DNA of 64,000 bases from Paraburkholderia phenoliruptrix (lineage in GTDB: Bacteria > Pseudomonadota > Gammaproteobacteria > Burkholderiales > Burkholderiaceae), in NCBI RefSeq assembly GCF_019511605.1, contig NZ_JAEUAV010000021.1, positions 1 through 64,000 of the forward strand, in the 5' to 3' direction. Below, piece by piece: positions 34,561 through 43,468 of the stretch; positions within the stretch are counted from its first letter, which is position 1; each line of letters begins with the position of its first letter. Position numbers and translations under genes: made by a program. The notes beneath the pieces are model-generated. The model did no database searches. It was not told where the DNA came from and was given only the letters and a program-made list of their open reading frames with translations.

Positions 34561-34579
34561 CCCCCTCAAGAATAGGGGG
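34561..34579. promoter_or_regulatory. CCCCT-N7-AGGGG palindrome, site 1
   Basis: CCCCCT-CAAGAAT-AGGGGG is a perfect 6-bp inverted repeat with a 7-bp centre, 56 bp before the racemase start codon. The same core (five-base arms, 7-bp centre) is found at 42215, 45596 and 57249. Probable operator of the MalT-type regulator encoded at 45704. Confidence 0.7.
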
Positions 34580-34635
34580 AGCCGCGGCTACGGGTGCTCA
34601 CTATCATGGGTTGCATCCATAAAAGGTGGCCACCC

Positions 34636-35748
34636 ATGACAACGAAGAGACAAGGCCCGCTAGCCGGGCTCAAGGTGCTGGAAATCGCGGGCATTGGACC
34701 GGGGCCTTTTTGCGGCATGCTGTTGGCCGATCTGGGCGCGGACGTGGTCGTAGTAGACAGGGCCGAGGCAGAGCCCGGCGCGCTCGATCTGGGCCGCGCG
34801 CAGATTGCCAATCGCGGCAAGCGGTCGGTGAGCGTGGACCTGAAGACGCCAGAAGGCGTCGAAGCGGTGCTGCGTCTCGTCGCTCAGTGCGATGCGCTGA
34901 TCGAGGGCATGCGTCCGGGTGTCATGGAGCGGTTGGGTCTCGGGCCGCACGTGTGTCTGCAACGCAATCCGCGCCTCGTCTATGGGCGCATGACCGGCTG
35001 GGGGCAGCACGGTCCGCTCGCCCACGCCGCGGGTCACGATCTGAACTACATCGCGCTGTCCGGCGCGCTCTGGTACGCAGGGCAACCGGGCGAAGCGCCG
35101 ATCACGCCACCCAGCCTTGTCGGCGACGTAGGCGGCGGCTCCATGTATCTTGCCGTGGGCCTGCTCGCGGGCATCATGAACGCGCGCGCCACAGGCACGG
35201 GCCAGGTGGTCGATTCGGCTATTGTCGACGGCAGCGCGCATATGACGTCGCTACTGCTGGCGCTGCAGGCCTCCGGACACATGCGCGCGCAACGCGGCCA
35301 GAGCCTGCTGGATGGCCCGCACTGGTACAACACCTACCAGTGCGCGGACGGCACGTACATCTCCGTTGGTTCTCTCGAGCCGAAGTTCTATCGCGAGTTG
35401 CGCGAGAAGCTCGGCCTCGGCAGCGACCCCGAGTTCGACAAACCCTACGACCCCTGCGTATGGCCGCGTTTGCGCGAGCGGCTCGCTGCGCTCTTCGCGA
35501 GCCGCAGCCGCGATGAATGGTGCTCGCTGCTCGAAGGCACGGACGCGTGCTTCGCGCCGGTGCTGACTCCCGACGAAGCAGCCAATCACCCCCACATGCG
35601 CGCGCGCGGCGTCTACTTGCGGGAAGACGGCGTTCTGCAAGTGTCGCCCGCCCCCCGCTTTTCCGCCACGCCCGCCGGACGGCCGGGGCCGATTCCACGA
35701 CGCGGCGAGCACAACGAAGCCGTGCTGCGCGACTGGTCCGGCCGCTGA
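34636..35748 (+). CDS. Alpha-methylacyl-CoA racemase
   Basis: The 370-residue protein belongs to the CaiB superfamily but has the racemase catalytic pair: His134 in AAGHDLNY and Asp164 in LVGDVGGGSM. It interconverts 2R- and 2S-methyl-acyl-CoAs so that methyl-branched chains can enter beta-oxidation. ATG 34636 has AAGGTGG upstream; the longer in-frame start at 34594 lacks support. It is followed by an acyl-CoA dehydrogenase gene and preceded by palindrome site 1. Confidence 0.88.
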   Translation: MTTKRQGPLAGLKVLEIAGIGPGPFCGMLLADLGADVVVVDRAEAEPGALDLGRAQIANRGKRSVSVDLKTPEGVEAVLRLVAQCDALIEGMRPGVMERLGLGPHVCLQRNPRLVYGRMTGWGQHGPLAHAAGHDLNYIALSGALWYAGQPGEAPITPPSLVGDVGGGSMYLAVGLLAGIMNARATGTGQVVDSAIVDGSAHMTSLLLALQASGHMRAQRGQSLLDGPHWYNTYQCADGTYISVGSLEPKFYRELREKLGLGSDPEFDKPYDPCVWPRLRERLAALFASRSRDEWCSLLEGTDACFAPVLTPDEAANHPHMRARGVYLREDGVLQVSPAPRFSATPAGRPGPIPRRGEHNEAVLRDWSGR

Positions 35749-35797
35749 TCCGCAGCCCAACATTCGAAACGCATGATCAACGCGAAGGCACATCCTC

Positions 35798-36943
35798 ATG
35801 ACTGACACCTCCAACGCATTCTTCACTGAGCAGCAGTTGCTGATTCGCAATACCGCGCGGCGTGTGGCGAGCGAGATCGTCGCACCGACCGCCGCGCAAC
35901 GCGATCTCACGTCCGCGTGGCCGGGCGACGAGTTGAAGGCGCTCGCCGAACTCGGCTTTCTCGGCATGCTGATTCCCGAGCAATACGGCGGCACAGGGAC
36001 CGGCGTGCTCGACTTCTGCCTCGCGCAACACGAAATTGCCGCCGTGGACGCGGGCGTCGCCACTATCGTGCACGTCCACAACTTTACGGCGATGTGCATT
36101 GTTCAGCACGGAACGGAAGAGCAGAAGCAACGTTATCTGCCCGCCATGGCGCGTGGGGAATCGATTGGCGCGTTCCTGCTGACCGAGCCGCACGCCGGTT
36201 CGGATACCGCCGCGCTGCGGGCCACGGCGCGCCGCGATGGCGACCATTACGTGCTCAACGGCACCAAGCAATTCATCTCGAACGGAAGCGAGGCCGGTGT
36301 CGGCGTCGCGTTCGCGATAACAGACAAGGCGGCCGGCAAGCGCGGCGCAAGCACGTTCATCATCGACCCGAAAGCGCCTGGTTATCACGTGACACGCGTG
36401 GAAAACAAGCTTGGTCAGCACACCGCGCATACCGCGCAGATTTCGCTCGAGGACTACCGCGTGCCTGCCGTGAATCTGCTGGGCGCCGAAGGCGACGGTT
36501 ATCGCACCGTAATGGGCGGGCTTTGCGACGGCCGGATCGGCATTGGCTTCATTGCGGCGGGCGTCGCGCGAGCCGCGCTGGACGCTGCCGTGCGTTATGC
36601 GCGCGAACGGGAAGCCTATGGCGCGCCCATCATCAAGCTCCAGGGCGTGGCGTTCGACCTTGCGGATATGGCCGCGCAGGTGGAGGTCGCCTTGCACTAT
36701 TGCGTTCATGCCGCGCGTTTGCGCGATACGGGGGCCGACTGCATCAAGGAAGCGTCCATCGCGAAGATGTTCGCGAGCGAGATTGCCGAAAAGGTCTGCT
36801 CGGACGCCCTACAGATTCACGGCGGCTACGGCTATCTGACCGACTTCGCCGTTGAACGGTATTTGCGCGACGTGCGGATTTGCAAGATTTATGAAGGGAC
36901 CAGCCACATTCAGAAGCTGATAATTTCGCGGCATCTTGGGTGA
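35798..36943 (+). CDS. Acyl-CoA dehydrogenase (classical, YEGT base)
   Basis: The 381-residue flavoprotein has the FAD/substrate motifs (AFLLTEPHAGSDTAALR, ANGTKQFISNG-type loop) and the C-terminal catalytic glutamate in KIYEGTSHIQK. It introduces the alpha-beta double bond in acyl-CoAs. It forms a two-gene unit with the racemase, 49 bp downstream of it, so a 2-methylacyl-CoA is a plausible substrate. Confidence 0.9.
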   Translation: MTDTSNAFFTEQQLLIRNTARRVASEIVAPTAAQRDLTSAWPGDELKALAELGFLGMLIPEQYGGTGTGVLDFCLAQHEIAAVDAGVATIVHVHNFTAMCIVQHGTEEQKQRYLPAMARGESIGAFLLTEPHAGSDTAALRATARRDGDHYVLNGTKQFISNGSEAGVGVAFAITDKAAGKRGASTFIIDPKAPGYHVTRVENKLGQHTAHTAQISLEDYRVPAVNLLGAEGDGYRTVMGGLCDGRIGIGFIAAGVARAALDAAVRYAREREAYGAPIIKLQGVAFDLADMAAQVEVALHYCVHAARLRDTGADCIKEASIAKMFASEIAEKVCSDALQIHGGYGYLTDFAVERYLRDVRICKIYEGTSHIQKLIISRHLG

Positions 36944-37127
36944 GATGATGAGTGATGAGGCGTTGTGTTACGCCGACGCCTCGCGGCCGTGGCGCGCGCG
37001 GTGCATTGGGCGCCGCGCGTGGCACGTTGTCTGTTGGTTCGGGAACTTCGCGGTTCCGTAGTGCGTGGTTCGCAACGTCAGGCCGTGAACCGTCCGACGA
37101 GGCAAGGCTTCGCCTCGCGCTCAATGC

Positions 37128-37156
37128 AAAAGGTCGCCGCAGATAGCGGCGACTTT
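37128..37156. terminator. Bidirectional intrinsic terminator
   Basis: An 8-bp stem GTCGCCGC / GCGGCGAC with a 5-nt loop (AGATA) is flanked by AAAG and CTTT, between the convergent dehydrogenase and SDR genes. It is the most terminator-like hairpin in the window. The rest of 36944-37181 holds no gene I can support. Confidence 0.65.
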
Positions 37157-37181
37157 GCGCCCGCGCCGTTGCTTATCCTAT

Positions 37182-38084
37182 CTATTGCCCGCACACGAGC
37201 TTGAGAAACGCCTGGACCTGATGGCCCGATTCGTCGTACGCGCGCGCCGTGCTCCAGTTGGCGATATCGCCAAAGCGTGCCGCAACGCCTTCGGGCGTGA
37301 CCTCGTCATCCGGCAGAAGTACGGGTTCGGTTTCCACTACCGTTGCAGCGGCGAACGCGCCGCCGCCGGCCGCCACGATAGTCTTCGACGGCGCTTCGTC
37401 GCTCGCGAGAAATAACACGGCGGGCGTCACGCGCTCCGGCTGGATCCGCTGCAACATGGCTTCCGGCAGGATGTCAGCAGTCATGCGCGTGGCAGCGACC
37501 GGCGCAATCGTGTTCACCTTGATATTGCTCTTGCGGCCCTCGGTGGTCAGCGCATTCATGAGGCCGATCACGCCCATCTTGGCCGCGCCGTAGTTCGCCT
37601 GGCCAAAATTGCCATACATGCCCGACGAGGAAGTGGTCATCACAATGCGGCCATAGCCCTGTTCGCGCATGATTTCCCACACGGCCTTCGAGCAGTTGAT
37701 CGAACCCATCAGATGCACGTCCAGCACCGCGCTGATATCGCGCATCTCGAGCTTCGCGAAGCTCTTGTCGCGCAAGATGCCCGCGTTGTTCACGAGAATG
37801 TCGACGCGGCCGAACTCGGCTGCGGCGCGCTTGACCATCGCCTGCACCTGCTCGTGCTCGGCTACGTTTGCGCCATCGGCAATGGCCGTACCGCCCGCCC
37901 TGCGAATCTCCTCAACCACGGCCAGCGCGGCGCCGGACGATCCGCCGGTGCCGTCGCGCGCGCCGCCGAAATCATTCACCACCACTTTCGCGCCACGCTC
38001 GGCAAACCCGAGTGCGTGAGCGCGGCCGAGGCCGGCGCCCGCCCCCGTCACGATCGCGACCTTTCCGTCGAAACGAATACTCAT
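37182..38084 (-). CDS. SDR, (3R)-hydroxyacyl-CoA dehydrogenase type (MFE-2-like)
   Basis: The 300-residue SDR has TGAGAGLGRAHALGFAERGAKVVVND, NNAGILRD, and Ser-Tyr-Lys in TSSSGMYGNFGQANYGAAK, the classic pattern of the dehydrogenase unit of peroxisomal multifunctional enzyme 2. With the MaoC hydratase encoded next to it, it would provide an R-specific hydration/oxidation pair. The C-terminal 50 residues extend the core fold. ATG 38084 has GGAG upstream. It is last in the five-gene minus-strand operon beginning at 42133. Confidence 0.88.
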   Translation of the reverse strand: MSIRFDGKVAIVTGAGAGLGRAHALGFAERGAKVVVNDFGGARDGTGGSSGAALAVVEEIRRAGGTAIADGANVAEHEQVQAMVKRAAAEFGRVDILVNNAGILRDKSFAKLEMRDISAVLDVHLMGSINCSKAVWEIMREQGYGRIVMTTSSSGMYGNFGQANYGAAKMGVIGLMNALTTEGRKSNIKVNTIAPVAATRMTADILPEAMLQRIQPERVTPAVLFLASDEAPSKTIVAAGGGAFAAATVVETEPVLLPDDEVTPEGVAARFGDIANWSTARAYDESGHQVQAFLKLVCGQ

Positions 38085-38119
38085 GCGAATGTCTCCTGAT
38101 TCATTGTCAAAGGGGAAAG

Positions 38120-38575
38120 TCAGGGAAAGAGCCGTGTGATCGATTCGGCGATGCACACGGGCTTTTCGGCGCCTTCGCATTCGACGGTCATCTCGGTCTT
38201 CACCTGTGCGCCGCCGCCATTCACTGCCGTCCAATCCATGAGCCGGAAGTGCGCGCGAAGACGGCTGTTGACCGGCACGGGCGCAATGAAGCGCACCTTG
38301 TCCAGGCCGTAATTCAGGCCGCTCCTTGTTTCCTTGATCTCGAATGCGGTAGCGAGAAACGCCGGCAGAAGGCTCAACGTCAGAAAGCCGTGCGCGATCG
38401 TGCCGCCAAACGGCCCCTGCCTGGCACGCTCGACGTCTACATGAATCCATTGATGGTCGCCCGTTGCGCCTGCGAACTGGTTGATGCGCTGCTGGTCGAT
38501 CAGCAGCCAGTCACTCGTGCCGATCCGTTCGCCGACAAGCGGCTGCAAGTCCGCAATCTTCTCGAAACTTTTCAT
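38120..38575 (-). CDS. MaoC-type (R)-specific enoyl-CoA hydratase
   Basis: The 151-residue hotdog-fold protein has the hydratase-2 motif: an Asp and His in ATGDHQWIHVDVERA, followed by GTIAHGFLTLSL. It hydrates enoyl-CoA to the 3R-hydroxy form. Its ATG overlaps the stop of the upstream dehydrogenase (38572-38575), and the MFE-2-like SDR gene follows, so hydration and oxidation are coupled on one transcript. Confidence 0.88.
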   Translation of the reverse strand: MKSFEKIADLQPLVGERIGTSDWLLIDQQRINQFAGATGDHQWIHVDVERARQGPFGGTIAHGFLTLSLLPAFLATAFEIKETRSGLNYGLDKVRFIAPVPVNSRLRAHFRLMDWTAVNGGGAQVKTEMTVECEGAEKPVCIAESITRLFP

Positions 38576-39726
38576 GCGTGGTTTTCCTTTTCAAGCAGAT
38601 CTTTTTGCAGCTGCGCCGCACACACCGCGTCATGCGCGTCGCCGCTGCCGAACAGCACGTCGGCCACCACCGCGCGTTTGTAGAAGTGACCGACCTGGTA
38701 CTCTTCCGTCATGCCAATGCCGCCGTGCAACTGAATGGCTTGCGCGCAGACGAAGCGGGCCGCCCGCCCGACAATCGACTTGGCCTGTGATACGGCGCGC
38801 AGCCGCGCCGGTTCGTCGCCGTTTTCAATTGATTCAAGAAGCGCGTACAGCATCGAGCGCCCGAGTTCCATTTCCGCGGCCATGTCAGCGATGCGATGCT
38901 GCAACACCTGAAAACTGGCGATAGGCACACCGAACTGCTTACGCACCTTGAGATACTCGGCCGTCAGTTCAATCGCCTTTTCCATTCCGCCGATCAGTTC
39001 CGCGCACAGTGCAGCTGTTGCGTGCGCCAAACCGACGCGCAGCGCGGGCAAGCCCTTGCCGGGTTCGCCCAGCACGGCGTCGCGCGTGACCTGCACCTGG
39101 CCGAACGTGAGTTCGGCGGCAAAGCTCCCGTCGTGCAGCGGCAAAACGCGGCGCGAGAGGCCCGGCGTGTCCGCGTGCACGAGAAAGAGCGTGATGCCGT
39201 CTGCGTCGGGGGTGATGGCCGAGACCACGAAGCTGTGCGCGTCGGCGCCGCCCAGCACTAGCGTTTTGCTGCCGCTAAGCGAATAGCCATGCGACGTTGC
39301 GCTCGCACGCAAGCTCACCGTTTCCGGGAAGCCACGCGACTGGGCCTCGCTGTAAGCAAGCGCGAACTTGCGCGAGCCGTCGGCAAGTTGCGGCAGCCAG
39401 CGTCCGTTCTGCGAAGGTGTGTCCGCCGCCAGCAGTGTTTGTGCGGCCAGCACGGCGCAGCCGAGGTACGGCTGCGTCACGAGCCCACGGCCGAATTCAT
39501 GCGCGATGAGCACGGTATCGAGCAAGGTGCCGCCAAGACCGCCGTATGCGTCAGGCAGCGCCGCAGCCAGCCAGCCGTTCGCGGCAAAAGTCTGCCAATG
39601 CGCCGCGTCGCATGTGGAACGCGTGTTGATAAGCGCGGTGCGGGCCTCGAAGTTGTATGCCCTCTCCACAAAACGACGGACGCTGTCCTGCAGCAATTGC
39701 TGCTCTGCATTGAGATTGAAGTTCAT
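38572..39726 (-). CDS. Acyl-CoA dehydrogenase, probably a non-catalytic partner subunit
   Basis: The 384-residue protein has the acyl-CoA dehydrogenase fold (FAANGWLAAALPDAYGGLGG, QLHGGIGMTEEYQVGHFYKR) but no catalytic glutamate at either usual place: the C-terminal YEGT site reads VLFGSGDAHDA, and helix G reads RVGLAHATAAL. The adjacent dehydrogenase gene, 14 bp upstream, encodes a helix-G glutamate. This is the pattern of the heteromeric steroid and branched-chain dehydrogenases, in which one subunit lost the base. That function is inferred. Confidence 0.8.
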   Translation of the reverse strand: MNFNLNAEQQLLQDSVRRFVERAYNFEARTALINTRSTCDAAHWQTFAANGWLAAALPDAYGGLGGTLLDTVLIAHEFGRGLVTQPYLGCAVLAAQTLLAADTPSQNGRWLPQLADGSRKFALAYSEAQSRGFPETVSLRASATSHGYSLSGSKTLVLGGADAHSFVVSAITPDADGITLFLVHADTPGLSRRVLPLHDGSFAAELTFGQVQVTRDAVLGEPGKGLPALRVGLAHATAALCAELIGGMEKAIELTAEYLKVRKQFGVPIASFQVLQHRIADMAAEMELGRSMLYALLESIENGDEPARLRAVSQAKSIVGRAARFVCAQAIQLHGGIGMTEEYQVGHFYKRAVVADVLFGSGDAHDAVCAAQLQKDLLEKENHA

Positions 39727-39740
39727 GATGGACGGGCGCT

Positions 39741-40940
39741 TCAGAGTTGGAACAGCATCTTCGCGATAATGCCGCGCTGGACCTCGCTGGTCCCGCCGTA
39801 GATCGTGGACGCCCGGCGGAAGAACATCTCGTTGGCCACACCGCGGCCCAGGTCCTGCAACGGCAACGGCTCGTCATGGCAAGGGTCGTGGGGCTCAGGG
39901 TACGCAACGGCGCCATAGTCGCCCAGCGCCTCGACCATGAACTCGCTCATACGCTGCTGCAACTCCGTGCCCCGCACTTTCAGAATCGATCCAAGCGCAT
40001 GCGCCGCCGGGCTGTGGTCCTGCTCCATCGCCGCCACGCGTTGGACCATCATCGCAATTGCGTTGACTTCGGCTTCCAGGCGGGCGAGTCGCAACGCGAA
40101 GGCCGGCTGTGCAATCAGCGCCTCGCCGCCGAAGCGTTGCACGGTCGCGAGCTTTCGTAACTGCATCAGATAGCGGCGCAACAACGGCAGCTCAGCCGCG
40201 CTCGCATGCTCGTTATTGAGCAGAAACTTGGTGATTTTCCAGCCGTCGCCTTCCGCGCCGACGCGATTGGCCACCGGCACGCGCACGTTGTCGAAGAACG
40301 TTTCGTTCAGGTGATGACAGTCGTCGATACTGCGGATCGGCCGCACAGTAATGCCGGGCGTCTTGATGTCGACCAGCAGGAAACTGATGCCGGCCTGCTT
40401 CTTCACCTCCGTGTCGGTGCGTACCAGCAGGAAGATCCAGTCGGATTCGTGTGCATAGCTCGTCCAGATCTTCTGGCCGTTGACCACATAAGAATCGGCG
40501 TCGCGCTCGGCGCGCGTGCGCAGCGACGCGAGGTCCGATCCCGAACCGGGCTCTGAAAAGCCCTGGCACCACAAACGTTCGCCATTGAGAATGTGCGGAA
40601 CATGCGCGGCCTTTTGCTCTTCAGACGCAAACTCGTTCAGCACCGGCCCGAGCAGCTTTTGCGCGAAGCCGTCTTGCGTGGGCGCACCTGCCGCCATGCA
40701 TTCTTCGTCGAACACAAGACGCTGCAACACGCTCCAGCCTGTGCCGCCATCTTTCTTCGCCCAGTAGGGCGCGCCCCAGCCTTTGCTGTTCAGAATCTTC
40801 TGCCAGCGCACCAGGTCCGGACGCATCGAGCGAACGCTGCCGACCGGCTTGCCCGCCAGGTCGCGCGGCAGATGCTCGCGCAAAAACGCACGGACCTCTG
40901 CGCGGAACGCACCGAGGCCGGGATCGGGTTGGAAGTCCAT
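39741..40940 (-). CDS. Acyl-CoA dehydrogenase, probable catalytic partner of the next subunit
   Basis: The 399-residue protein has WCQGFSEPGSGSDLASLRTRAE and a C-terminal ASTIYGGTSEVQRGIIAK, where the usual glutamate of YEGT is glycine. A helix-G glutamate is present in FLLNNEHASAAE, the alternative base position used by isovaleryl- and long-chain enzymes. ATG 40940 follows a GGAG. It lies 14 bp upstream of the non-catalytic-looking subunit gene, so an alpha2-beta2 enzyme is likely. Confidence 0.85.
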   Translation of the reverse strand: MDFQPDPGLGAFRAEVRAFLREHLPRDLAGKPVGSVRSMRPDLVRWQKILNSKGWGAPYWAKKDGGTGWSVLQRLVFDEECMAAGAPTQDGFAQKLLGPVLNEFASEEQKAAHVPHILNGERLWCQGFSEPGSGSDLASLRTRAERDADSYVVNGQKIWTSYAHESDWIFLLVRTDTEVKKQAGISFLLVDIKTPGITVRPIRSIDDCHHLNETFFDNVRVPVANRVGAEGDGWKITKFLLNNEHASAAELPLLRRYLMQLRKLATVQRFGGEALIAQPAFALRLARLEAEVNAIAMMVQRVAAMEQDHSPAAHALGSILKVRGTELQQRMSEFMVEALGDYGAVAYPEPHDPCHDEPLPLQDLGRGVANEMFFRRASTIYGGTSEVQRGIIAKMLFQL

Positions 40941-40951
40941 CGATGTCTCCC

Positions 40952-42133
40952 TCAGTTGCGGTACATGGTCACCACGCAGGCGCCGCCGATGCCGACGTTG
41001 TGCTGCAACGCAACGCGCGCATTGTCGACTTGCCGCTCGCCGGCAGTGCCGCGAAGCTGCTGGACTAGTTCGGTACATTGCGCGAGGCCTGTCGCGCCAA
41101 GCGGATGCCCCTTCGACAACAGCCCACCCGACGGATTGACGACACAGCGCCCGCCATAGGTGTTGTCGCCCGCGTCGATAAATCCGGCAGCGCCGCCTTC
41201 CGGACACAGTCCAAGCGCTTCGTATGTGATCAGTTCGTTGTGCGCGAAACAGTCGTGCAGTTCGATCACGTCGAGATCTTCGGCACCAATGCCCGCCGCC
41301 TCGTACACCTGGCGCGCCGCGTTCTTGGCCATGCCGAAGCCGGCCACGTCGCGCAGGTCGTCGCCTTCTAGCGATTCCGGGCCGTCTGTGGTCAGCGCCT
41401 GCGCTGCGATCCAGACCCGTGCATCCAGGCCGCGACTACGCGCGAAGTCCTCGCTACAGAGAACCGCCGCCGCCGCGCCGCAGGTTGGCGGACAAGCCAT
41501 CAGGCGCGTCATGACGCCGGGCCAGAGAACCTGGTCGGCCATCACTTCTTCGGGCGAAACAACCTTGCGGAATACGGCAAGCGGATTGTTGGCCGCATGC
41601 CGGCTGGCCTTCGCGCGAATCTTTGCAAAGCTTTCGAGCGGCGTGCCGAAGCGCTTCATGTGCTCCACGCCCGCCCCGCCGAAGATGCGCAAGGCCGGCG
41701 CGATTTCCGTTGGCACACCGAGCCGATCGCACTGCTTGAGGAATAGCTCGGAGGGCAACGGCCGGTCATTGAAGTAGCTGCCGAGCGCGCCGGGATTCAT
41801 CTGCTCGAAGCCCACTACGAGCGCAATGTCGAGCGCACCCGCTTCAATCGCCTGGCGCGCGAGGAAAAGCCCCGTAGATCCCGTCGAGCAGTTGTTGTTG
41901 ACGTTGATGATGGGCAGCCCGGTCATGCCGACGTGGTAGAGCGCGCGCTGTCCCGCCGTGGAGTCCCCATAAACGAAGCACGCATACGCCTGCTGGATCG
42001 TTTGATATGAGACGCCGGCATCAGACAATGCGAGCCTTGCGGCCTGCGCGCCCATCAGGTCATAGGTTTCGCTGGCGCCCGGCTTCATGAATGGGACCAT
42101 GCCCACTCCCGCGACGACGACTTTGCGCGTCAT
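40952..42133 (-). CDS. Thiolase-family acyl-CoA acetyltransferase (SCP2-type)
   Basis: The 393-residue protein has the nucleophilic cysteine in NVNNNCSTGSTG, HDCFAHNEL and the base region GGLLSKGHPLGATG. The spacing is that of SCP2 thiolases and lipid-transfer-type thiolases, which cleave branched 3-oxoacyl-CoAs. It is first in the operon thiolase-dehydrogenase-dehydrogenase-MaoC-SDR, which would cover oxidation, hydration, oxidation and cleavage. Palindrome site 3 lies upstream. Confidence 0.87.
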   Translation of the reverse strand: MTRKVVVAGVGMVPFMKPGASETYDLMGAQAARLALSDAGVSYQTIQQAYACFVYGDSTAGQRALYHVGMTGLPIINVNNNCSTGSTGLFLARQAIEAGALDIALVVGFEQMNPGALGSYFNDRPLPSELFLKQCDRLGVPTEIAPALRIFGGAGVEHMKRFGTPLESFAKIRAKASRHAANNPLAVFRKVVSPEEVMADQVLWPGVMTRLMACPPTCGAAAAVLCSEDFARSRGLDARVWIAAQALTTDGPESLEGDDLRDVAGFGMAKNAARQVYEAAGIGAEDLDVIELHDCFAHNELITYEALGLCPEGGAAGFIDAGDNTYGGRCVVNPSGGLLSKGHPLGATGLAQCTELVQQLRGTAGERQVDNARVALQHNVGIGGACVVTMYRN

Positions 42134-42214
42134 ACGTTCTCCTCCAGTTGTTATGAACGCCCCACCGAGCGAGCCGGTATCACTTCATGATACGCAGCCG
42201 CGCCGATCACCGCG

Positions 42215-42231
42215 CCCCTCGTTTGAAGGGG
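42215..42231. promoter_or_regulatory. CCCCT-N7-AGGGG palindrome, site 3
   Basis: CCCCT-CGTTTGA-AGGGG, extended to GCCCCT...AGGGGC, sits 82 bp before the thiolase start codon in the gap 42134-42302. It is one of four identical-geometry sites in the acyl-CoA region. Confidence 0.7.
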
Positions 42232-42302
42232 CAATCGCCGCAAGCTCGCCGCGACGCGGCCACCAAGTTGCGCCGCGGAACAGCCGGTGCCTGCCGTCGT
42301 GC

Positions 42303-43445
42303 TTAGACGAAGGCGGCGACGCCCGTCAGCGCGCGCGAGATGATGAGTTGCTGGATCTCCGTGGTGCCGTCGGGGATGGGAATAATGATCGCCTCGCGAA
42401 GCAAACGCTCCACGTTGAACTCCTTCGTGATGCCGTTGCCACCGTGCAGTTGGACCGCGTCACGGCACACCTGGACCGCGGCCTCGGTCGCGAACGCCTT
42501 GGCCATCGAAGCCTGCATGTCGCACCGCACACCGGCGTCGATCAGGCCGAACACGCGCTGGCACATCAACCGCGCCGCATCGACCATGATCGCCATGTTG
42601 GCGATTTTTGCGGCGATCAACTGGTGCGCGGCAATCAGCTTGCCGAACTGCTTGCGCTGCGTCGCGTACGCAATGGACTCGTCCAGCGCCGCGCGCATGA
42701 TGCCGACCGAAAGCGTGCCGACGTGCGCCCGCGCAGTCTCGAATACCTTCATCGTATTACGCAGACCGTCGCCCTCTTCGCCAATCAGGTTGGTGGCGGG
42801 CACTCGCGCGTCCGTGATGAAAATTTGCGCGGTGGACTGCGAACTGAGCGCGATTTTCTCGATGTTGCGCGACTCGTAGCCATGCTCGTTGCGGTCGATC
42901 AGAATATGCGAAAGGCCTTTGTCGCCTCGCACTGTGCAGATCAGCACGTCCGAATACACGCCGTTCGTGATCCACGTCTTTTCACCGTTGATGACGAAGT
43001 AATCGCCGTCGCGCACGGCCCGCGTCTTGAGCTCGGCCACGTTGGAGCCCACATCGGGCTCACTGATGCAGATCGAGCCGAAAATCTTGCCGGCAAGGCA
43101 ATCGGGCATATAGCGCGCGCGGACCTCGGGCCGGGCGTTCACCAGCATCGACGCGAGGCCCATGTTGAGCATCACGCACAGCGCCACGTCGCACGAACAG
43201 GCCACCAGTTCTTCGAACAGCATGCCTTGCGTCGTGAACGACCACCCCATGCCGCCGTATTCCACAGGAATCGTGCACCCCGGCAGGCCGAATTCCGCAA
43301 TGCGCTGCGTCAATTCGCGCATACGGTCTTTCGGAATGAAACGGTCGCGGTACTCTTTGACCACGGGTTTGACTTCCGACTGCAGGAACTTGCGGAAGCT
43401 TTCTACGGCCAGATTCTGCTCTTCAGTGGGCAAATGGAACGACAT
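42303..43445 (-). CDS. Acyl-CoA dehydrogenase with Asp at the YEGT position
   Basis: The 380-residue protein has the FAD motif ICISEPDVGSNVAELKTRA and QLHGGNGITKEFNVERLLRE. The C-terminal base motif reads IPDGTTEIQQ, with aspartate in place of glutamate, while helix G keeps a glutamate (VFETARAHVG), which could be the base. ATG 43445 was chosen because the longer frame to 43580 overlaps the thiolase gene. It is the last gene in the unit enoyl-CoA hydratase, thiolase, dehydrogenase. Confidence 0.88.
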   Translation of the reverse strand: MSFHLPTEEQNLAVESFRKFLQSEVKPVVKEYRDRFIPKDRMRELTQRIAEFGLPGCTIPVEYGGMGWSFTTQGMLFEELVACSCDVALCVMLNMGLASMLVNARPEVRARYMPDCLAGKIFGSICISEPDVGSNVAELKTRAVRDGDYFVINGEKTWITNGVYSDVLICTVRGDKGLSHILIDRNEHGYESRNIEKIALSSQSTAQIFITDARVPATNLIGEEGDGLRNTMKVFETARAHVGTLSVGIMRAALDESIAYATQRKQFGKLIAAHQLIAAKIANMAIMVDAARLMCQRVFGLIDAGVRCDMQASMAKAFATEAAVQVCRDAVQLHGGNGITKEFNVERLLREAIIIPIPDGTTEIQQLIISRALTGVAAFV

Positions 43446-43468
43446 GTCGTGTCTCTCGATTATTTGAT

